Shown here: positions 1 to 9,346 of the stretch, piece after piece
How positions within the stretch are numbered: the first letter of the stretch is position 1
Layout of the letters: every line of letters starts with the position of its first letter
NCBI GenBank assembly: GCA_016278505.1
Contig: JADQBQ010000001.1
Coordinates: forward strand, 62,001-126,000
Direction: 5' to 3'
From: Clostridiales bacterium
GTDB taxonomy: Bacteria; Bacillota; Desulfotomaculia; Desulfotomaculales; VENG01
Length of the DNA: 64,000 nt
The notes under the pieces: generated by a model
What the model was told of the DNA's origin: nothing
Databases searched by the model: none
What the model saw: only the letters and a program-made list of their open reading frames with translations
Translations under genes and position numbers: made by a program

Positions 1-840
1 GTATCCTTTTCCAGCCAACAGATTAATTCTCCTGACACCTTGCTGGAGTTGATTGCACTAAATACCGAAAAGATTATCGATTACAATGGGTATTTCGTTG
101 ATGCACTGGCCATCAGCACCGCTGAACAAAACCAACAAAACTTGGAGACATTAAACCGCTTTCTTTGCGAAGAAGTAATTAAAGGTGACCAAGTTACAGT
201 TGACGGCTATGTGTTTAATGATGACGTAAAAATATTTGGGGTGACTAAAGCCCATTTTTTTGAGGATGGCATTAGCTTCAAACACCATGAGTTTCCGTAC
301 GACTTAAATCCGGCCATGCAGTCTAAAATACACTCCACGGTAATAAATTTAATCCCGGCACTTGCTCTTAATAACACTTTTTTCAACGTGGAACTAAGAA
401 TCGATGAAGCACTGGGGAAAATCTATATCATAGAAGTTAACAGCCGTATCGCCTTTCAGTTTGCAAAAACTATAAAAGCTGTAAAGGGTTTTGACCCCCT
501 TCTTTGGCTTTGTGACGTTGCCACCGGCAGAAAACCCACAGTAGATAAAGACATTAAACTTGCCTTTAAATACTGTTACAACTTTGAACTTCGCAAGTTT
601 AAAGACAAAAAGATTATTAAAACTCCCATTAAGGCCAACTTGGAAGAAATAAAGATATTATATCCAGAAGTAGAGATTAGAAACATCGTACGGGAAAACA
701 CATATCTTTCCGATTACAAACAGAATCCTGCCAGCTACAGGTATTGTATTTTAGACATCCCCGGCAATAACCGGGAAGAAATAATGAATAAATTTGAACA
801 GGTTAAACCAATGTTAGGTTATCAATTCGAGGATATTTAA
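1..840 (+). CDS. ATP-grasp family protein, C-terminal part (5' end outside window)
   Basis: The reading frame is open from base 1, so the gene begins upstream of the window; the first possible internal start (TTG at 40) has no ribosome binding site and is not a real start. About 280 residues are visible. The segment around residues 125-160 of the visible part (FFNVELRID...IYIIEVNSRI) is typical of the ATP-grasp fold of carboxylase/ligase enzymes, where the Glu and Asn in 'EVNSR' bind the Mg-ATP. The rest resembles no specific ligase I can name, so the substrate is unknown. It ends convergently with valS, separated by a repeat element. Confidence 0.7.
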   Translation, partial: VSFSSQQINSPDTLLELIALNTEKIIDYNGYFVDALAISTAEQNQQNLETLNRFLCEEVIKGDQVTVDGYVFNDDVKIFGVTKAHFFEDGISFKHHEFPYDLNPAMQSKIHSTVINLIPALALNNTFFNVELRIDEALGKIYIIEVNSRIAFQFAKTIKAVKGFDPLLWLCDVATGRKPTVDKDIKLAFKYCYNFELRKFKDKKIIKTPIKANLEEIKILYPEVEIRNIVRENTYLSDYKQNPASYRYCILDIPGNNREEIMNKFEQVKPMLGYQFEDI

Positions 841-884
841 GGAAAGTACTTTGTGTATATGGTTTATGTGGGGTTGATAGGAAA

Positions 885-1135
885 ACATTTTGGGGTATTT
901 CTTTGGGGTATTTTTTCTGACAGGATTAACAGGATCAACAGGATTTTTAGCTTTGCTTGTTTTACTTCATTATTTCTTTGCATACAATATTTATTTGCAT
1001 TAATTTGTCTTGGCGGTTTTGTTATATTTTAATATTCTAAGCTTAAACTTATAACCAAATGGCTATTTTAATCGCTATCTTTAAATCTCTTATCCTGCTT
1101 ATCCTGTAATCCTGTCTAATGTGTTTGCCTTTTCC
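885..1135. repeat. MITE-like repeat, copy 1 (inverted GACAGGATTA ends)
   Basis: This gene-free interval carries GACAGGATTAACAGGAT at 918-935 and the inverted counterpart ATCCTGTAATCCTGTC near 1100-1116, with an AT-rich core of about 165 bp. A second copy with the same ends, the same flank (TTTGGGGTATT-like on the left, TCTAATGT..TTTGCCTTTTC on the right) and a diverged core lies at 36520-36790. Both copies sit between convergent genes. No ORF is visible, so it is either a non-autonomous element or a conserved fold-back used as a bidirectional terminator. Confidence 0.7.
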
Positions 1136-1164
1136 TTTGTCTTTGTTCTTAATCGGGTTTTTAA

Positions 1165-3819
1165 TTACTCACCTAAAACAGCCAGACGTTCCCTTAATGT
1201 TCCTGCTTTACCAGAGAGTTCAGTTTCTTTACCTTTTTCCTTTTCCACGATATCAGCCGGTGCCTTGGCTAAGAATTTGTCATTATTCAGTTTCCCCTGC
1301 ACCTTGGCCAGATCCTTTTCCACATTGGAAAGTTCTTTTTTTAGGCGGGCAATCTCTTTATCAACATCTATCAGCCCTTTTAGCGGCACGTATATGTCCG
1401 CTCCTTTGGCCACTGCCGCTGCCGCCTGCTCCGGCTTATCATTCAGGGAAGAACAAATATCAATAATTGCAGTCCCGAGGTCTTCAATGTAATGCCGGCC
1501 TTCTTCCAGTGCTTGCCTAACACTGCTTTCCGGTGAAACTATAATGGCCTGCGCCTTTTTACCCGGTGTTACATTCATTTCACTTCTTACCTGCCTTATA
1601 CCGCGGGTAACCTCCATGACCGAGTTCATTTTCTCCTCCGAGGCGGTATCTATCATTTCTTCGCGACAGCAGGGCCACGGCGCCAGCATTATTGACTCTC
1701 CTTTATGGGGCAGTTGCTGCCAGATTTCCTCGGTAATAAAGGGCATAAAGGGATGCAGCAGTTCCATGGCCCCCCGCAGTACACCGGTTAGCACATACTG
1801 AGCAGTCTTCCTGTCCATATTACTTGTTTTTCCATACAAACGGGGCTTGACCAGCTCAATATACCAGTCACAAACCTCGCTCCAGGTAAATTCGTACAAT
1901 ATCCTGGCTGCCTCACCCAGTTCGTATTTTTCCATGTGGCGGGTAACTTCTTTGATAACATGCTGGTACCTGCTGAGAATCCACCTGTCTGCCAGTATAT
2001 AATCTACGGTTTCAGGGACATAGTCCAGGTCATAGTCCTGTAAATTCATTAAAGCAAAACGGGAAGCATTCCAAATTTTATTGGCAAAATTCCTGGCCCC
2101 GTCCAAACGCTCAAAGTGAAAACGCAGATCATTTCCGGGTGTGTTGCCGGTAATTAGCATAAACCGTAGGCTATCTGCCCCGTGACTTTCAATTACTTCA
2201 ATGGGGTCAACCCCGTTACCCAGCGACTTACTCATTTTACGTCCCATTGCATCCAAAACCAAACCATGGATAAATACGTCTTTGAAGGGAACTTCATTCA
2301 TATTAGCAAGGCCGCTGAAAATCATTCTGGCTACCCAGAAGAAAATGATATCTCGCCCGGTCACCAGTACCGAAGTGGGATAGTAATAAGCTAAGTCCAT
2401 TGTTTTGTCCGGCCATCCAAGCGTGCTAAAGGGCCACAAGGCGGAGCTGAACCAGGTGTCCAGCACATCCGGATCCTGCTCTAAATTACCGGAACCACAG
2501 GTTCCACACTTTTCTACATCTTGGCGAGATACTGTCATTTCTCCACAGTCAGTGCAGTACCACACGGGAATACGGTGCCCCCACCAGAGCTGCCGGCTAA
2601 TACACCAATCGCGGATATTTTCCATCCAATTCAAATATATACGAGTGAACCTCTCGGGCACGAACTTTAAGCGTTCCTCCTGAGTCGCCTTGATAGCGGG
2701 CTCGGCAAGTGGTTTCATGCGTACAAACCATTGCATGGAAAGCATTGGCTCAATAACCTGGCTACACCGGTAGCAGTGTCCCACGGCATGGGAATGGTCT
2801 TCAGTTTTCACCAACAAATGCAAAGCTTCAATGTCTTTAACCACTTGTTTACGACATTCCCAACGGTCCATGCCTTTATATTTAGCCCCTGCCTCCACTG
2901 TCATCTTGGCATTTTTATTAATTACTGCCAGTTCCGGCAGATTATGACGTTTTCCAATCTCAAAGTCATTGGGATCATGAGCGGGTGTTATCTTGACCGC
3001 CCCGGTACCGAACTCAGGATCCACGTACTCGTCAGCTATAACCGGTACTTCGCGGTTCATCAGGGGTAAAACAAGAGTTTTTCCGATCAGATGTTGATAG
3101 CGCTCGTCATCCGGATGAACTGCCACTGCCACATCGCCAAGCATTGTCTCCGGGCGGGTGGTGGCAATCACAATAGATTCATTTTCACTGCCTTTCACCG
3201 GGTATTTCATATAATAAAGATGTCCCGGTTTATCAAGGTGCTCTACTTCTATATCACTAATGGTGGTCTGACAATGGCAGCACCAATTGGTAATAAAGTA
3301 ATCACGGTAAATAAGTCCTTCTTCATAGAGGCGGACAAACACTTCCCGGACAGCCTTGGAACATCCCTCATCCATGGTAAAGCGCTCACGGTCCCAGTCA
3401 CACGAGGAACCCAGGCGCCGGAGCTGGTTTGTAATACGGCCGCCATAGTTTTCCTTCCATTCCCATACGCGGTCCAGAAACTGCTCACGGCCCAGTTCAT
3501 GCTTAGTAATGCCTTCCTTAGATAACTGTTGTTCAACTTTGGCTTGGGTAGCAATGCCCGCATGGTCGGTCCCGGGAAGCCAAAGGGCATTATAGCCCTG
3601 CATCCGTCTCCACCGGGTTAAGATATCCTGCAGGGTGCTGTCCAGGGCATGTCCCATATGTAATTGACCGGTGACATTTGGAGGTGGCATGACTATGCAA
3701 AAAGGTTTGCGCTCAGGATCCACCTGGGAGCGAAAATACTTTTGCTGTTCCCAATAATCATACCATTTATCCTCTACTTTTTCCGGATTATAGGTCTTAG
3801 GCATGTTAAATTCCGGCAT
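1165..3819 (-). CDS. valS: Valyl-tRNA synthetase
   Basis: Class I aminoacyl-tRNA synthetase (884 aa, the usual family length) that charges tRNA-Val in the cytoplasm. The HIGH-type signature appears as 'GQLHMGHALD' near the N-terminus and the KMSKS motif as 'GRKMSKSLGNG' in the middle. An editing domain lies between them, and the last 70 residues are the Lys/Glu-rich coiled-coil arm typical of bacterial ValRS. The frame stays open back to 3903, but that extension lies inside the T-box RNA; the ATG at 3819 is preceded by GAGGAGAATCATTAAG and begins the conserved MPEFNMPKTYNP. The gene is controlled by the T-box just upstream. Confidence 0.97.
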   Translation of the reverse strand: MPEFNMPKTYNPEKVEDKWYDYWEQQKYFRSQVDPERKPFCIVMPPPNVTGQLHMGHALDSTLQDILTRWRRMQGYNALWLPGTDHAGIATQAKVEQQLSKEGITKHELGREQFLDRVWEWKENYGGRITNQLRRLGSSCDWDRERFTMDEGCSKAVREVFVRLYEEGLIYRDYFITNWCCHCQTTISDIEVEHLDKPGHLYYMKYPVKGSENESIVIATTRPETMLGDVAVAVHPDDERYQHLIGKTLVLPLMNREVPVIADEYVDPEFGTGAVKITPAHDPNDFEIGKRHNLPELAVINKNAKMTVEAGAKYKGMDRWECRKQVVKDIEALHLLVKTEDHSHAVGHCYRCSQVIEPMLSMQWFVRMKPLAEPAIKATQEERLKFVPERFTRIYLNWMENIRDWCISRQLWWGHRIPVWYCTDCGEMTVSRQDVEKCGTCGSGNLEQDPDVLDTWFSSALWPFSTLGWPDKTMDLAYYYPTSVLVTGRDIIFFWVARMIFSGLANMNEVPFKDVFIHGLVLDAMGRKMSKSLGNGVDPIEVIESHGADSLRFMLITGNTPGNDLRFHFERLDGARNFANKIWNASRFALMNLQDYDLDYVPETVDYILADRWILSRYQHVIKEVTRHMEKYELGEAARILYEFTWSEVCDWYIELVKPRLYGKTSNMDRKTAQYVLTGVLRGAMELLHPFMPFITEEIWQQLPHKGESIMLAPWPCCREEMIDTASEEKMNSVMEVTRGIRQVRSEMNVTPGKKAQAIIVSPESSVRQALEEGRHYIEDLGTAIIDICSSLNDKPEQAAAAVAKGADIYVPLKGLIDVDKEIARLKKELSNVEKDLAKVQGKLNNDKFLAKAPADIVEKEKGKETELSGKAGTLRERLAVLGE

Positions 3820-3839
3820 CTTAATGATTCTCCTCTCCA

Positions 3840-4120
3840 AAAAATAAAAAAACTCCTCCCGTGCAAGGACGGAGGAGCCGCGGTACCACCTTACTTTCGG
3901 CAATATGTCACTGCCGACGCTTTACTGCTGTAACGGGCATACCCGGCTAGAGTCTACTCAAAATAGATATTAAAGATTCACCCTAAAATTTCAACTCTGC
4001 GGCTCCGGAGCGACGTATACAGAATCCGAACAGGAAACCTTTCAGCCTGAGAGTTTCCTTCTCTGGGACCGGTAAGCCTGTACCCTCTCCTTCAAAGCCT
4101 TTATCTCATTAGATCTTACT
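3840..4120 (-). promoter_or_regulatory. T-box leader of valS with terminator/antiterminator
   Basis: On the minus strand the T-box sequence GGTGGTACCGCGG (3878-3890) is followed by a terminator hairpin CTCCTCCGTCC...GGGAGGAG (3853-3877) and a T-run ending at about 3840. The 200 bases upstream contain the paired segments expected of Stem I. Uncharged tRNA-Val should stabilise the antiterminator and allow read-through into valS. The valine specifier codon could be GUA or GUC near 4012-4020; I could not fix it without folding. Confidence 0.92.
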
Positions 4121-4123
4121 TAT

Positions 4124-4152
4124 ATATTAAGGTTTTCACCGCCGCATGTCAA
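4124..4152 (-). promoter_or_regulatory. valS promoter (sigma-A type)
   Basis: On the minus strand TTGACA (4152-4147) is followed after exactly 17 bases by TAATAT (4129-4124), placing the transcription start a few bases before the T-box leader. This is a near-consensus housekeeping promoter. Confidence 0.85.
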
Positions 4153-4177
4153 CGTTCTTCTAACTTTTACAATAGTA

Positions 4178-4636
4178 TCAGCGCCCGGTGCGCCTGACAA
4201 AACGCGTCTTATTTAAAGGCAGATTAACACCGATTACTCCCCCCAAAGATCCGGCCAAGATCAAAACCGGCAGACGTGCCCAGATAACGGGCTCTCGCAA
4301 AGCATTTAAATCTCCACCGGCCATCATAAGTAAAAACAGGATTCCATATACAAAGCCAATTATCGCACCGTGCAGACACCCCTGCCTGCGTACATTTAAA
4401 CCACCAATACTCCCCCCCAATAGCGCCCCTGCCAACAAGGATAAATTTATCACACCTGACAGGTTATATGTGGGATGTGGCGATAGCGTTACCCACAGTG
4501 CAAGTATTACCCCCACAAACAAAGTCACCGTTACTGCCCACATCAGCCCCGCCACCAAGGCAGACATTTGGATTTGGTAACGCGCTCCCCCTGTTTCAGG
4601 GCGTGACCAATATAGGAAAGTTAATCTGTTACGCAT
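4178..4636 (-). CDS. TIGR04086-type small membrane protein
   Basis: A 152-residue protein with four hydrophobic segments (roughly residues 27-50, 60-80, 88-108, 120-142) separated by short Gly-rich loops, ending in a basic tail. This layout matches the TIGR04086/YrzE family of Firmicutes integral membrane proteins of unknown function. The start ATG at 4636 follows AAGGGGGTAAAAAGCC. It is transcribed alone on the minus strand upstream of the valS promoter. No catalytic residues are recognisable. Confidence 0.7.
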   Translation of the reverse strand: MRNRLTFLYWSRPETGGARYQIQMSALVAGLMWAVTVTLFVGVILALWVTLSPHPTYNLSGVINLSLLAGALLGGSIGGLNVRRQGCLHGAIIGFVYGILFLLMMAGGDLNALREPVIWARLPVLILAGSLGGVIGVNLPLNKTRFVRRTGR

Positions 4637-4810
4637 GGCTTTTTACCCCCTTTTAACTTTATACCCATATTATGCCAAAAGGGCAAGTTTATGACTATAA
4701 ACTTAGTTAGCATGAAAATATTACCGCTAAAATAAATATATTATGATCAAGAATACTTGGTTCGAGCTTACAGACTGTGCGAAGATTAACGTTAAGGGGG
4801 CAGATTTTGC

Positions 4811-5863
4811 GTGTTAAAGAAAAAACTTTTATTAGTTCTACTGGTGGTACTATGTTTAATTACAGGCATTATAGGAATAAAGAAGTTATTAACTCCGGGA
4901 AAGGAGACCCTTAAAGTGACTCTGGGCCAACAGGAAAAATCTCTGGCTATGACTCCTCATCTATTAGCCATGGAAAAAAAGTTCTTCCAGGAGTTTTGGG
5001 CTAAGGTGGAAGCCAAAACATACAGCGGGGATGTAACACCTCAAGAAGCCCTGGCCCGGGGGGAAGTGGATATTGTAATAATGAGCCTGGCCGATTTCCT
5101 TTACTATAGGTTTGGGAATGCTGATCTTATCGCTTTTGCTGCGGCAACCACGGGAGAGCCTTCCTTTATAATGGCGCAGGAGAAAATGCCTGACTTCAGT
5201 TGGCATGATATGAAGGATAAGTCGGTTATCGGTGCACTGCCGGAAAGTACTGCCGGAATCCTATTGGAAGCAGTACTACGAGAAAATGATTTAGCTCCTT
5301 ACCGCAGTGTCAATGTCATCTACAATGTTCCCACGGACCTCAAGGCAGGAGCATTCAAGGCGGGCAGCAGCACCTATTTGCAGACCTGTGAGCCCATGGT
5401 TTCCCTGTTTGAAGCAGATGGCACCGCCGCTGTGGTTGGCTCTCTGGCCCACAAAAATCTTCCTGCCTTGGTCTACGTAACAAACAGGCAAAATATTATG
5501 CAGCACCCGGAAAAAATACAACGCTTTACTAACGGAATCTACAAAGCATTTTTATGGATGAAGTATCACCCGGAAAAGATAGCCGGATCTTTGAAACAAG
5601 ATTTTAAAGACTTTGAACAGGACATATTGCCTACCGCCGTCAACCGTTATCTAAACAATAAAATATGGCCGAAAACCCCCCAAATTAGTGAACCAGCAGT
5701 TGCAGAATTCCAAAACATGATGCTTACCGCCGGCGAATTGCCCCAATCCTTAGATTGCGCTGAAGCGATTGAACAAAAGTTTGGCAAAACAGCTCTGGAG
5801 AAAGTGGAATACATCCCCCCGGGACAGCAAAAAAAAGGCCTTAAAAAATTATGGCCCTTTTAG
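4811..5863 (+). CDS. SsuA/THI5-like ABC transporter substrate-binding protein
   Basis: A 350-residue secreted or membrane-anchored binding protein. It has an N-terminal hydrophobic helix (residues 5-25) without a convincing lipobox, followed by a periplasmic-binding type II fold. Segments such as 'ARGEVDIVIMSLADFLYY' and 'YVTNRQNIMQHPEKIQRF' are characteristic of the NMT1/THI5/SsuA group that binds nitrate, sulfonates or pyrimidine precursors. The start is GTG at 4811 after AAGGGGGCAGATTTTGC. No permease or ATPase gene adjoins it, so the substrate cannot be deduced; it may work with a transporter elsewhere or be a sensor-type binding protein. Confidence 0.75.
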   Translation: MLKKKLLLVLLVVLCLITGIIGIKKLLTPGKETLKVTLGQQEKSLAMTPHLLAMEKKFFQEFWAKVEAKTYSGDVTPQEALARGEVDIVIMSLADFLYYRFGNADLIAFAAATTGEPSFIMAQEKMPDFSWHDMKDKSVIGALPESTAGILLEAVLRENDLAPYRSVNVIYNVPTDLKAGAFKAGSSTYLQTCEPMVSLFEADGTAAVVGSLAHKNLPALVYVTNRQNIMQHPEKIQRFTNGIYKAFLWMKYHPEKIAGSLKQDFKDFEQDILPTAVNRYLNNKIWPKTPQISEPAVAEFQNMMLTAGELPQSLDCAEAIEQKFGKTALEKVEYIPPGQQKKGLKKLWPF

Positions 5864-5867
5864 AGAA

Positions 5868-5905
5868 ACAGCACCGTGCCTCAAATGATGTCCTTACGGT
5901 GCTGT
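5868..5905 (+). terminator. Hairpin after SsuA-like gene
   Basis: Inverted repeat ACAGCACCGT ... ACGGTGCTGT with an 18-base loop, five bases after the stop codon. There is no T-run, so intrinsic termination is uncertain. Confidence 0.45.
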
Positions 5906-6079
5906 GCCAGGGGAATCAGGGGTACGGGCTTCTTAGTTCTTCCGCAAAAAGGGATATGTTTGTTTAAAATAGAATATTACATTTGTTGCTTTCATGTTTA
6001 CTGAGTAAACATGGGAAGGAGATGACCATGGATTATTCGGCATTAATATGAAAAGGGTAATAGAAGTGGAGATAAATCA

Positions 6080-6514
6080 ATGATTAGAAAATATACAAAA
6101 TCAGATGACAATGAAATTATTGAAACTTGGTACGAGGCATCTGTTGTTGCACATAGCTTTATTCCTGAGGATTTCTGGGCATCAGAAAAAGAGAATATTA
6201 GAAAAAAATACCTACCAATAGCCGAAACTTATGTTGCAGAGAAAAACGGTAGAGTGGTTGGTTTTATTTCTTTGATAGACAATTTGATCGGGGCATTATT
6301 TGTTCTACCGCCCTATCAAAGAAAAGGTATTGGTTCCGCACTTGTAGAAACGGTGAAAACTTTAAGAAAAGAACTTTTCGTTGAGGTTTATAAGGATAAC
6401 GTTAATGCCCAACAATTTTACAGCAACTGTGGATTCTCTTTTGTTAACAAAAAGATACAATCTGAAACAGGTCACACGTTATTAGAAATGAAAATTGAAA
6501 CAACCTACCCCTAA
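6080..6514 (+). CDS. GNAT family N-acetyltransferase
   Basis: A 144-residue single-domain acetyltransferase. The acetyl-CoA binding loop is seen as 'VLPPYQRKGIGSALVE' (Q/R-x-x-G-x-G/A pattern) around residues 75-92, followed by 'NVNAQQFYSNCGF', the usual GNAT C-terminal signature. It resembles the YjaB/PhnO-like subgroup; the acceptor is unknown. The start ATG at 6080 overlaps the stop of a tiny upstream frame. Just before it, at 6027, a perfect ribosome binding site precedes an ATG that runs only seven codons, which looks like the stub of a deleted gene. Confidence 0.8.
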   Translation: MIRKYTKSDDNEIIETWYEASVVAHSFIPEDFWASEKENIRKKYLPIAETYVAEKNGRVVGFISLIDNLIGALFVLPPYQRKGIGSALVETVKTLRKELFVEVYKDNVNAQQFYSNCGFSFVNKKIQSETGHTLLEMKIETTYP

Positions 6515-6792
6515 TCATTATCTTCATTAAATAAAGGGGCTATCCTGTCTATACGGTTTGTCCAAATACCACCGGTATAGTTAGGAGGAATTTGTTTTAG
6601 ATTCTTTGCTGTATCGAATCCTTCAGACCATTTTCCGTCGCCGGCTACAATGACAAAAACTGAATTAACATTGTCCATTCTTTCAATAAAACGGTGTGGC
6701 CAACCCCATAATATACGAGCGTATTTTTGAGGTAGATGGAAATACGCGTTTTTCATTGAGTGAGGCACATATCCTGTCCATCCCATAAGCAT
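6511..6792 (-). CDS. Hypothetical protein, possible gene fragment
   Basis: A 93-codon frame preceded by AAGGAGGGG 10-12 bases upstream, rich in Trp and aromatic residues ('ILWGWPHRF', 'GGIWTNRID'), which looks like protein-coding sequence rather than noise. I do not recognise the family. It overlaps the end of the GNAT gene by four bases on the opposite strand and sits at the edge of a decayed region, so it may be the remaining C-terminal part of a longer enzyme that has acquired a new start. Confidence 0.4.
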   Translation of the reverse strand: MLMGWTGYVPHSMKNAYFHLPQKYARILWGWPHRFIERMDNVNSVFVIVAGDGKWSEGFDTAKNLKQIPPNYTGGIWTNRIDRIAPLFNEDND

Positions 6793-7075
6793 ATACGGGA
6801 TTCCCCTCCTTGTTTGTCATTACTTTTTATATGAATTAAGAATGAACGATCAGGAAAATAATTCAGCACTTCAGCTAATGACGGCATAAGACCTATTCCC
6901 ATGACTCATCTTTTGTAGATGCTTTGACTACTGCAAGAAAAACATCATCAACGTGAATCATTTACCTTACCCCTACCACCATTTTTCTTGAACCTTCGGC
7001 AAAACGGGCCGGGATTCTTCTGAACTGTCCCCATTGCAGGTCCTGGCTCATGCCATTAGTTCGCATTGTTTAATC

Positions 7076-7969
7076 AGAAAACTCGACACAATGTGTCCGG
7101 TCGCCGATATGTCTTCTGTTGTTTTGTATCCCGGTTAGGTACTGTTTGTGCTTCTCAGGCATGTGGTCCGGTACAGTGATCACTTGGCCTTCTTGACCGC
7201 GAACCCGGATATGAGAGGCAATGCGGTGATTGTGGTAAAACACTTCAACGGTTTTGCCGGTAATGCGTATATCTACTTGATGGCGAATGTATTCATATGG
7301 CACCGAGTAGTGATTTTTATCTGCAAATATGTGATAATCGTACTGTACGGACGCCGTTGACCAGGTGGCAAGTTCGTACTGGGAGGTAGGTAACGGTAGT
7401 AGCAGCGCTTTTTCTTCTTCAAGGAAAGCGCTCTGCCTGCTTCCCGGCTTCTTTTGAAAAGGCTTCTGATTAAATTCTTCCAATTTCAGGAGGATGGCGC
7501 TGTTAAGTTCTCGTATGGAAAAGAACTGCTGGTGGCGCAGGGAGGCGATGATCCAGGCGGAAATGATACCTACAGTGCCTTCTGCATTAGGCATAATCCT
7601 TGGGGTGTTTTACCCGGGCCGGAATCACTGCGGTCCCGTAATGCTCTGCCATCTCATGATAGGTCTTATTAATCTTGGGATTCTGTCGGGATGATATATC
7701 CACACCGGTTTTTAAATTGTCTGGCACCAGGATCCTGGTAACGCCACCAAAGTAATTGAAAGCATTGACATGAGCGTGGATCCAGCTTTCCATATCCATG
7801 GACAGAAAGGCTTCTACATAGGCATGCTGGCTGCAAGACAGGGTGGCCACGAAGACGTACGCTGGAATGAGCTCGCCTGTTATGTTATCTACGATAAAGC
7901 AATTCTTCCCAGCCCAGTCTACTATTTCCTCATTATATAGCAGGTGGATCTCTCCATGACCAAGGTGGG
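7076..7969 (-). pseudogene. IS21-family transposase (IstA) remnant, frameshifted and truncated
   Basis: Reading from 7969 downward, the frame encodes 'VDWAGKNCF', 'AYVEAFLSMDMESW' and 'FGGVTRILVPDNLKTGV', all hallmarks of the DDE core of IstA. Near 7590 the frame is broken: the sequence moves from 'ARVKHPKD' in one frame to 'PNAEGTVGIISAW' in another through one extra base. The second part continues to 'MPEKHKQYLTG' and then diverges. The first 110 or so residues, the C-terminus and the partner istB are missing. IS21 does not use programmed frameshifting within istA, so this is a dead copy. Confidence 0.85.
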
Positions 7970-8006
7970 CCTATTTGATGCACATGGTGGTCCTATTTGA
8001 GTGCAC
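7964..8006. repeat. Two 20-21 bp tandem-like repeats at IS21 remnant end
   Basis: GGTGGGCCTATTTGATGCAC (7964-7983) is followed by a near-identical unit with one substitution and one extra base (7986-8006). Multiple short internal repeats like these occur at the ends of IS21-type elements, which fits the adjacent istA remnant. The terminal dinucleotides and target duplication could not be identified. Confidence 0.5.
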
Positions 8007-8242
8007 GAGTGGGGCTATCCCGAAATATTACTCAAAATATTCAATTCTTGCTGCAATTATTCTCTTGCAACTACTCCCCGAAGGAAAACAGTCATCTTTT
8101 CAAGTTCAGCGACAGCCTCACTATGTGTATATATTGGCATAATTATCCTCCATCCCTTGTTATTACTATTTCAACCCTGTCAGACTCGTCGCGTTAAGTT
8201 ACAGGATATGGTATAATTTTCGTAATAGTGGAGGTGGCAAAA

Positions 8243-8398
8243 ATGGCTGTGGATAAGCTCGTTGAGGAAATAAGAAAATTAAGCCGAAAACAACTAACTA
8301 TTATGCTTATAACTCCTGATGATAGCCTCAATAATTTTTTCCTCCTCATCCCACCCGTTAACTTCAACCAAATGATAAAACCTATCGGATTTAGATAA
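8243..8398 (+). pseudogene. Truncated 5' gene stub
   Basis: GGAGGTGGCAAAA precedes an ATG at 8243 that encodes MAVDKLVEEIRKLSRKQ, a plausible Lys/Glu-rich N-terminus of a small regulatory or antitoxin-type protein. After about 17 codons the frame runs into sequence that clearly codes on the other strand for the nuclease-like pseudogene (ending at 8294). The natural reading is a deletion junction near 8294 that cut off this gene. Confidence 0.4.
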
Positions 8399-8930
8399 CT
8401 TATCAAAATCCTCATTAAGTTTTTCTAATACCTCGTTCTGGTAGTCATCAGGCAACCTTAATCTCAATTCAATATGGTCATTCTTAAAAATTACTGTTAA
8501 ACGGTGTTACACCATTTGTCTGGTCAGAGACAAGTTCCCTTAAAGAAGCCTCAACTGTCCCCATAGAATATTCGTTGTAAACTTGTTCCAGCTTGCCATC
8601 GGAAAATCTGGCTACACCAGCGGCATATTCAATTGCCTGACCAATAAGGTCCCTTGGTTTGTAATCATCTCTTTTAACCTCCAGTATGATGGCATCACCT
8701 GTGGCTAAATCAATACCCAGAAAATCAAGGTATCCTTCTGAACCTGAACCCGATACATTTACTTCTTGTCCGATCAATTCATAATTAAGCTTTTCAAATA
8801 ACAGCTGGTAGTTCTCCTTGAGCCATTTATGCATCCAGTCCACTTCTGCTAACTGGCAACTTGATAATGACTGAGCATTAAAGGTCTCCAGAATTATAGG
8901 CTCCTTTGTTACCATCAATAAACCCATCAA
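8294..8930 (-). pseudogene. PD-(D/E)XK nuclease-like gene (NucS/DUF91-like), frameshifted
   Basis: The first 148 codons from 8930 contain 'EGYLDFLGID' and 'AIILEVKRDDYKPRDLIGQAIEYAA', the D-x(n)-E-x-K active-site layout of PD-(D/E)XK nucleases such as NucS. The frame then stops at 8484, but a different frame continues with clearly coding sequence (VIFKNDHIELRLRLPDD ... ending at 8294) of about 65 more codons. One base lost or gained in the run of T/A bases near 8487 separates them; repaired, the product would be about 212 aa. Either a young pseudogene or a sequencing indel. An upstream small gene (8945-9114) shows the same kind of break. Confidence 0.6.
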
Positions 8931-8944
8931 ATCCCCACTCCTAT

Positions 8945-9114
8945 TTATTCATCAGAATTTCCGATTACACTTTCCTGCATAACGTTAAAAAGACCAAACT
9001 CAATTTCGTCAATACATCGTTTCCACGGGTCTGGTAAGGTAAAAGGTGCAGCTTACCAAATGGAAACTCCCTGCTAGGAATATATGGCATATAAGCAACT
9101 TGTAGGTACTTCAT
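8945..9114 (-). pseudogene. Small unknown gene with frameshift
   Basis: The start ATG at 9114 has the ribosome site GGGAGGTCATA and encodes MKYLQVAYMPYIPSREFPFG. Around 9045-9055 the coding signal moves to another frame (LPDPWKRCIDEIEFGLFNVM...GNSDE) ending at 8945. Together about 56 residues. It is 15 bases upstream of the nuclease-like gene and probably formed an operon with it. Function unknown. Confidence 0.45.
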
Positions 9115-9346
9115 TATGACCTCCCTAACACTAGAATTATCTGAGTTTCTTTTTATAAGGTCTTTACACGGTTGAATAACTCCAACCAGCAAGATACCCC
9201 ACTTCCTTCGTAATTTATCCTTAAAGCTGTGTATAAATTATGCTACCCCTATCGGTCATTGTATTTTATTTACCTACTGGTTTTCAATGTTCCATATCTT
9301 TTCAACTTAGAAAATTGAACTTCAGGATAGACATTAGCAAACCCAG

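Noticed and set aside
7070-7850. Programmed frameshifting in the IS21 transposase
   Set aside because: IstA of IS21 is made from a single frame, there is no slippery heptamer at the break, and both ends of the gene are missing.
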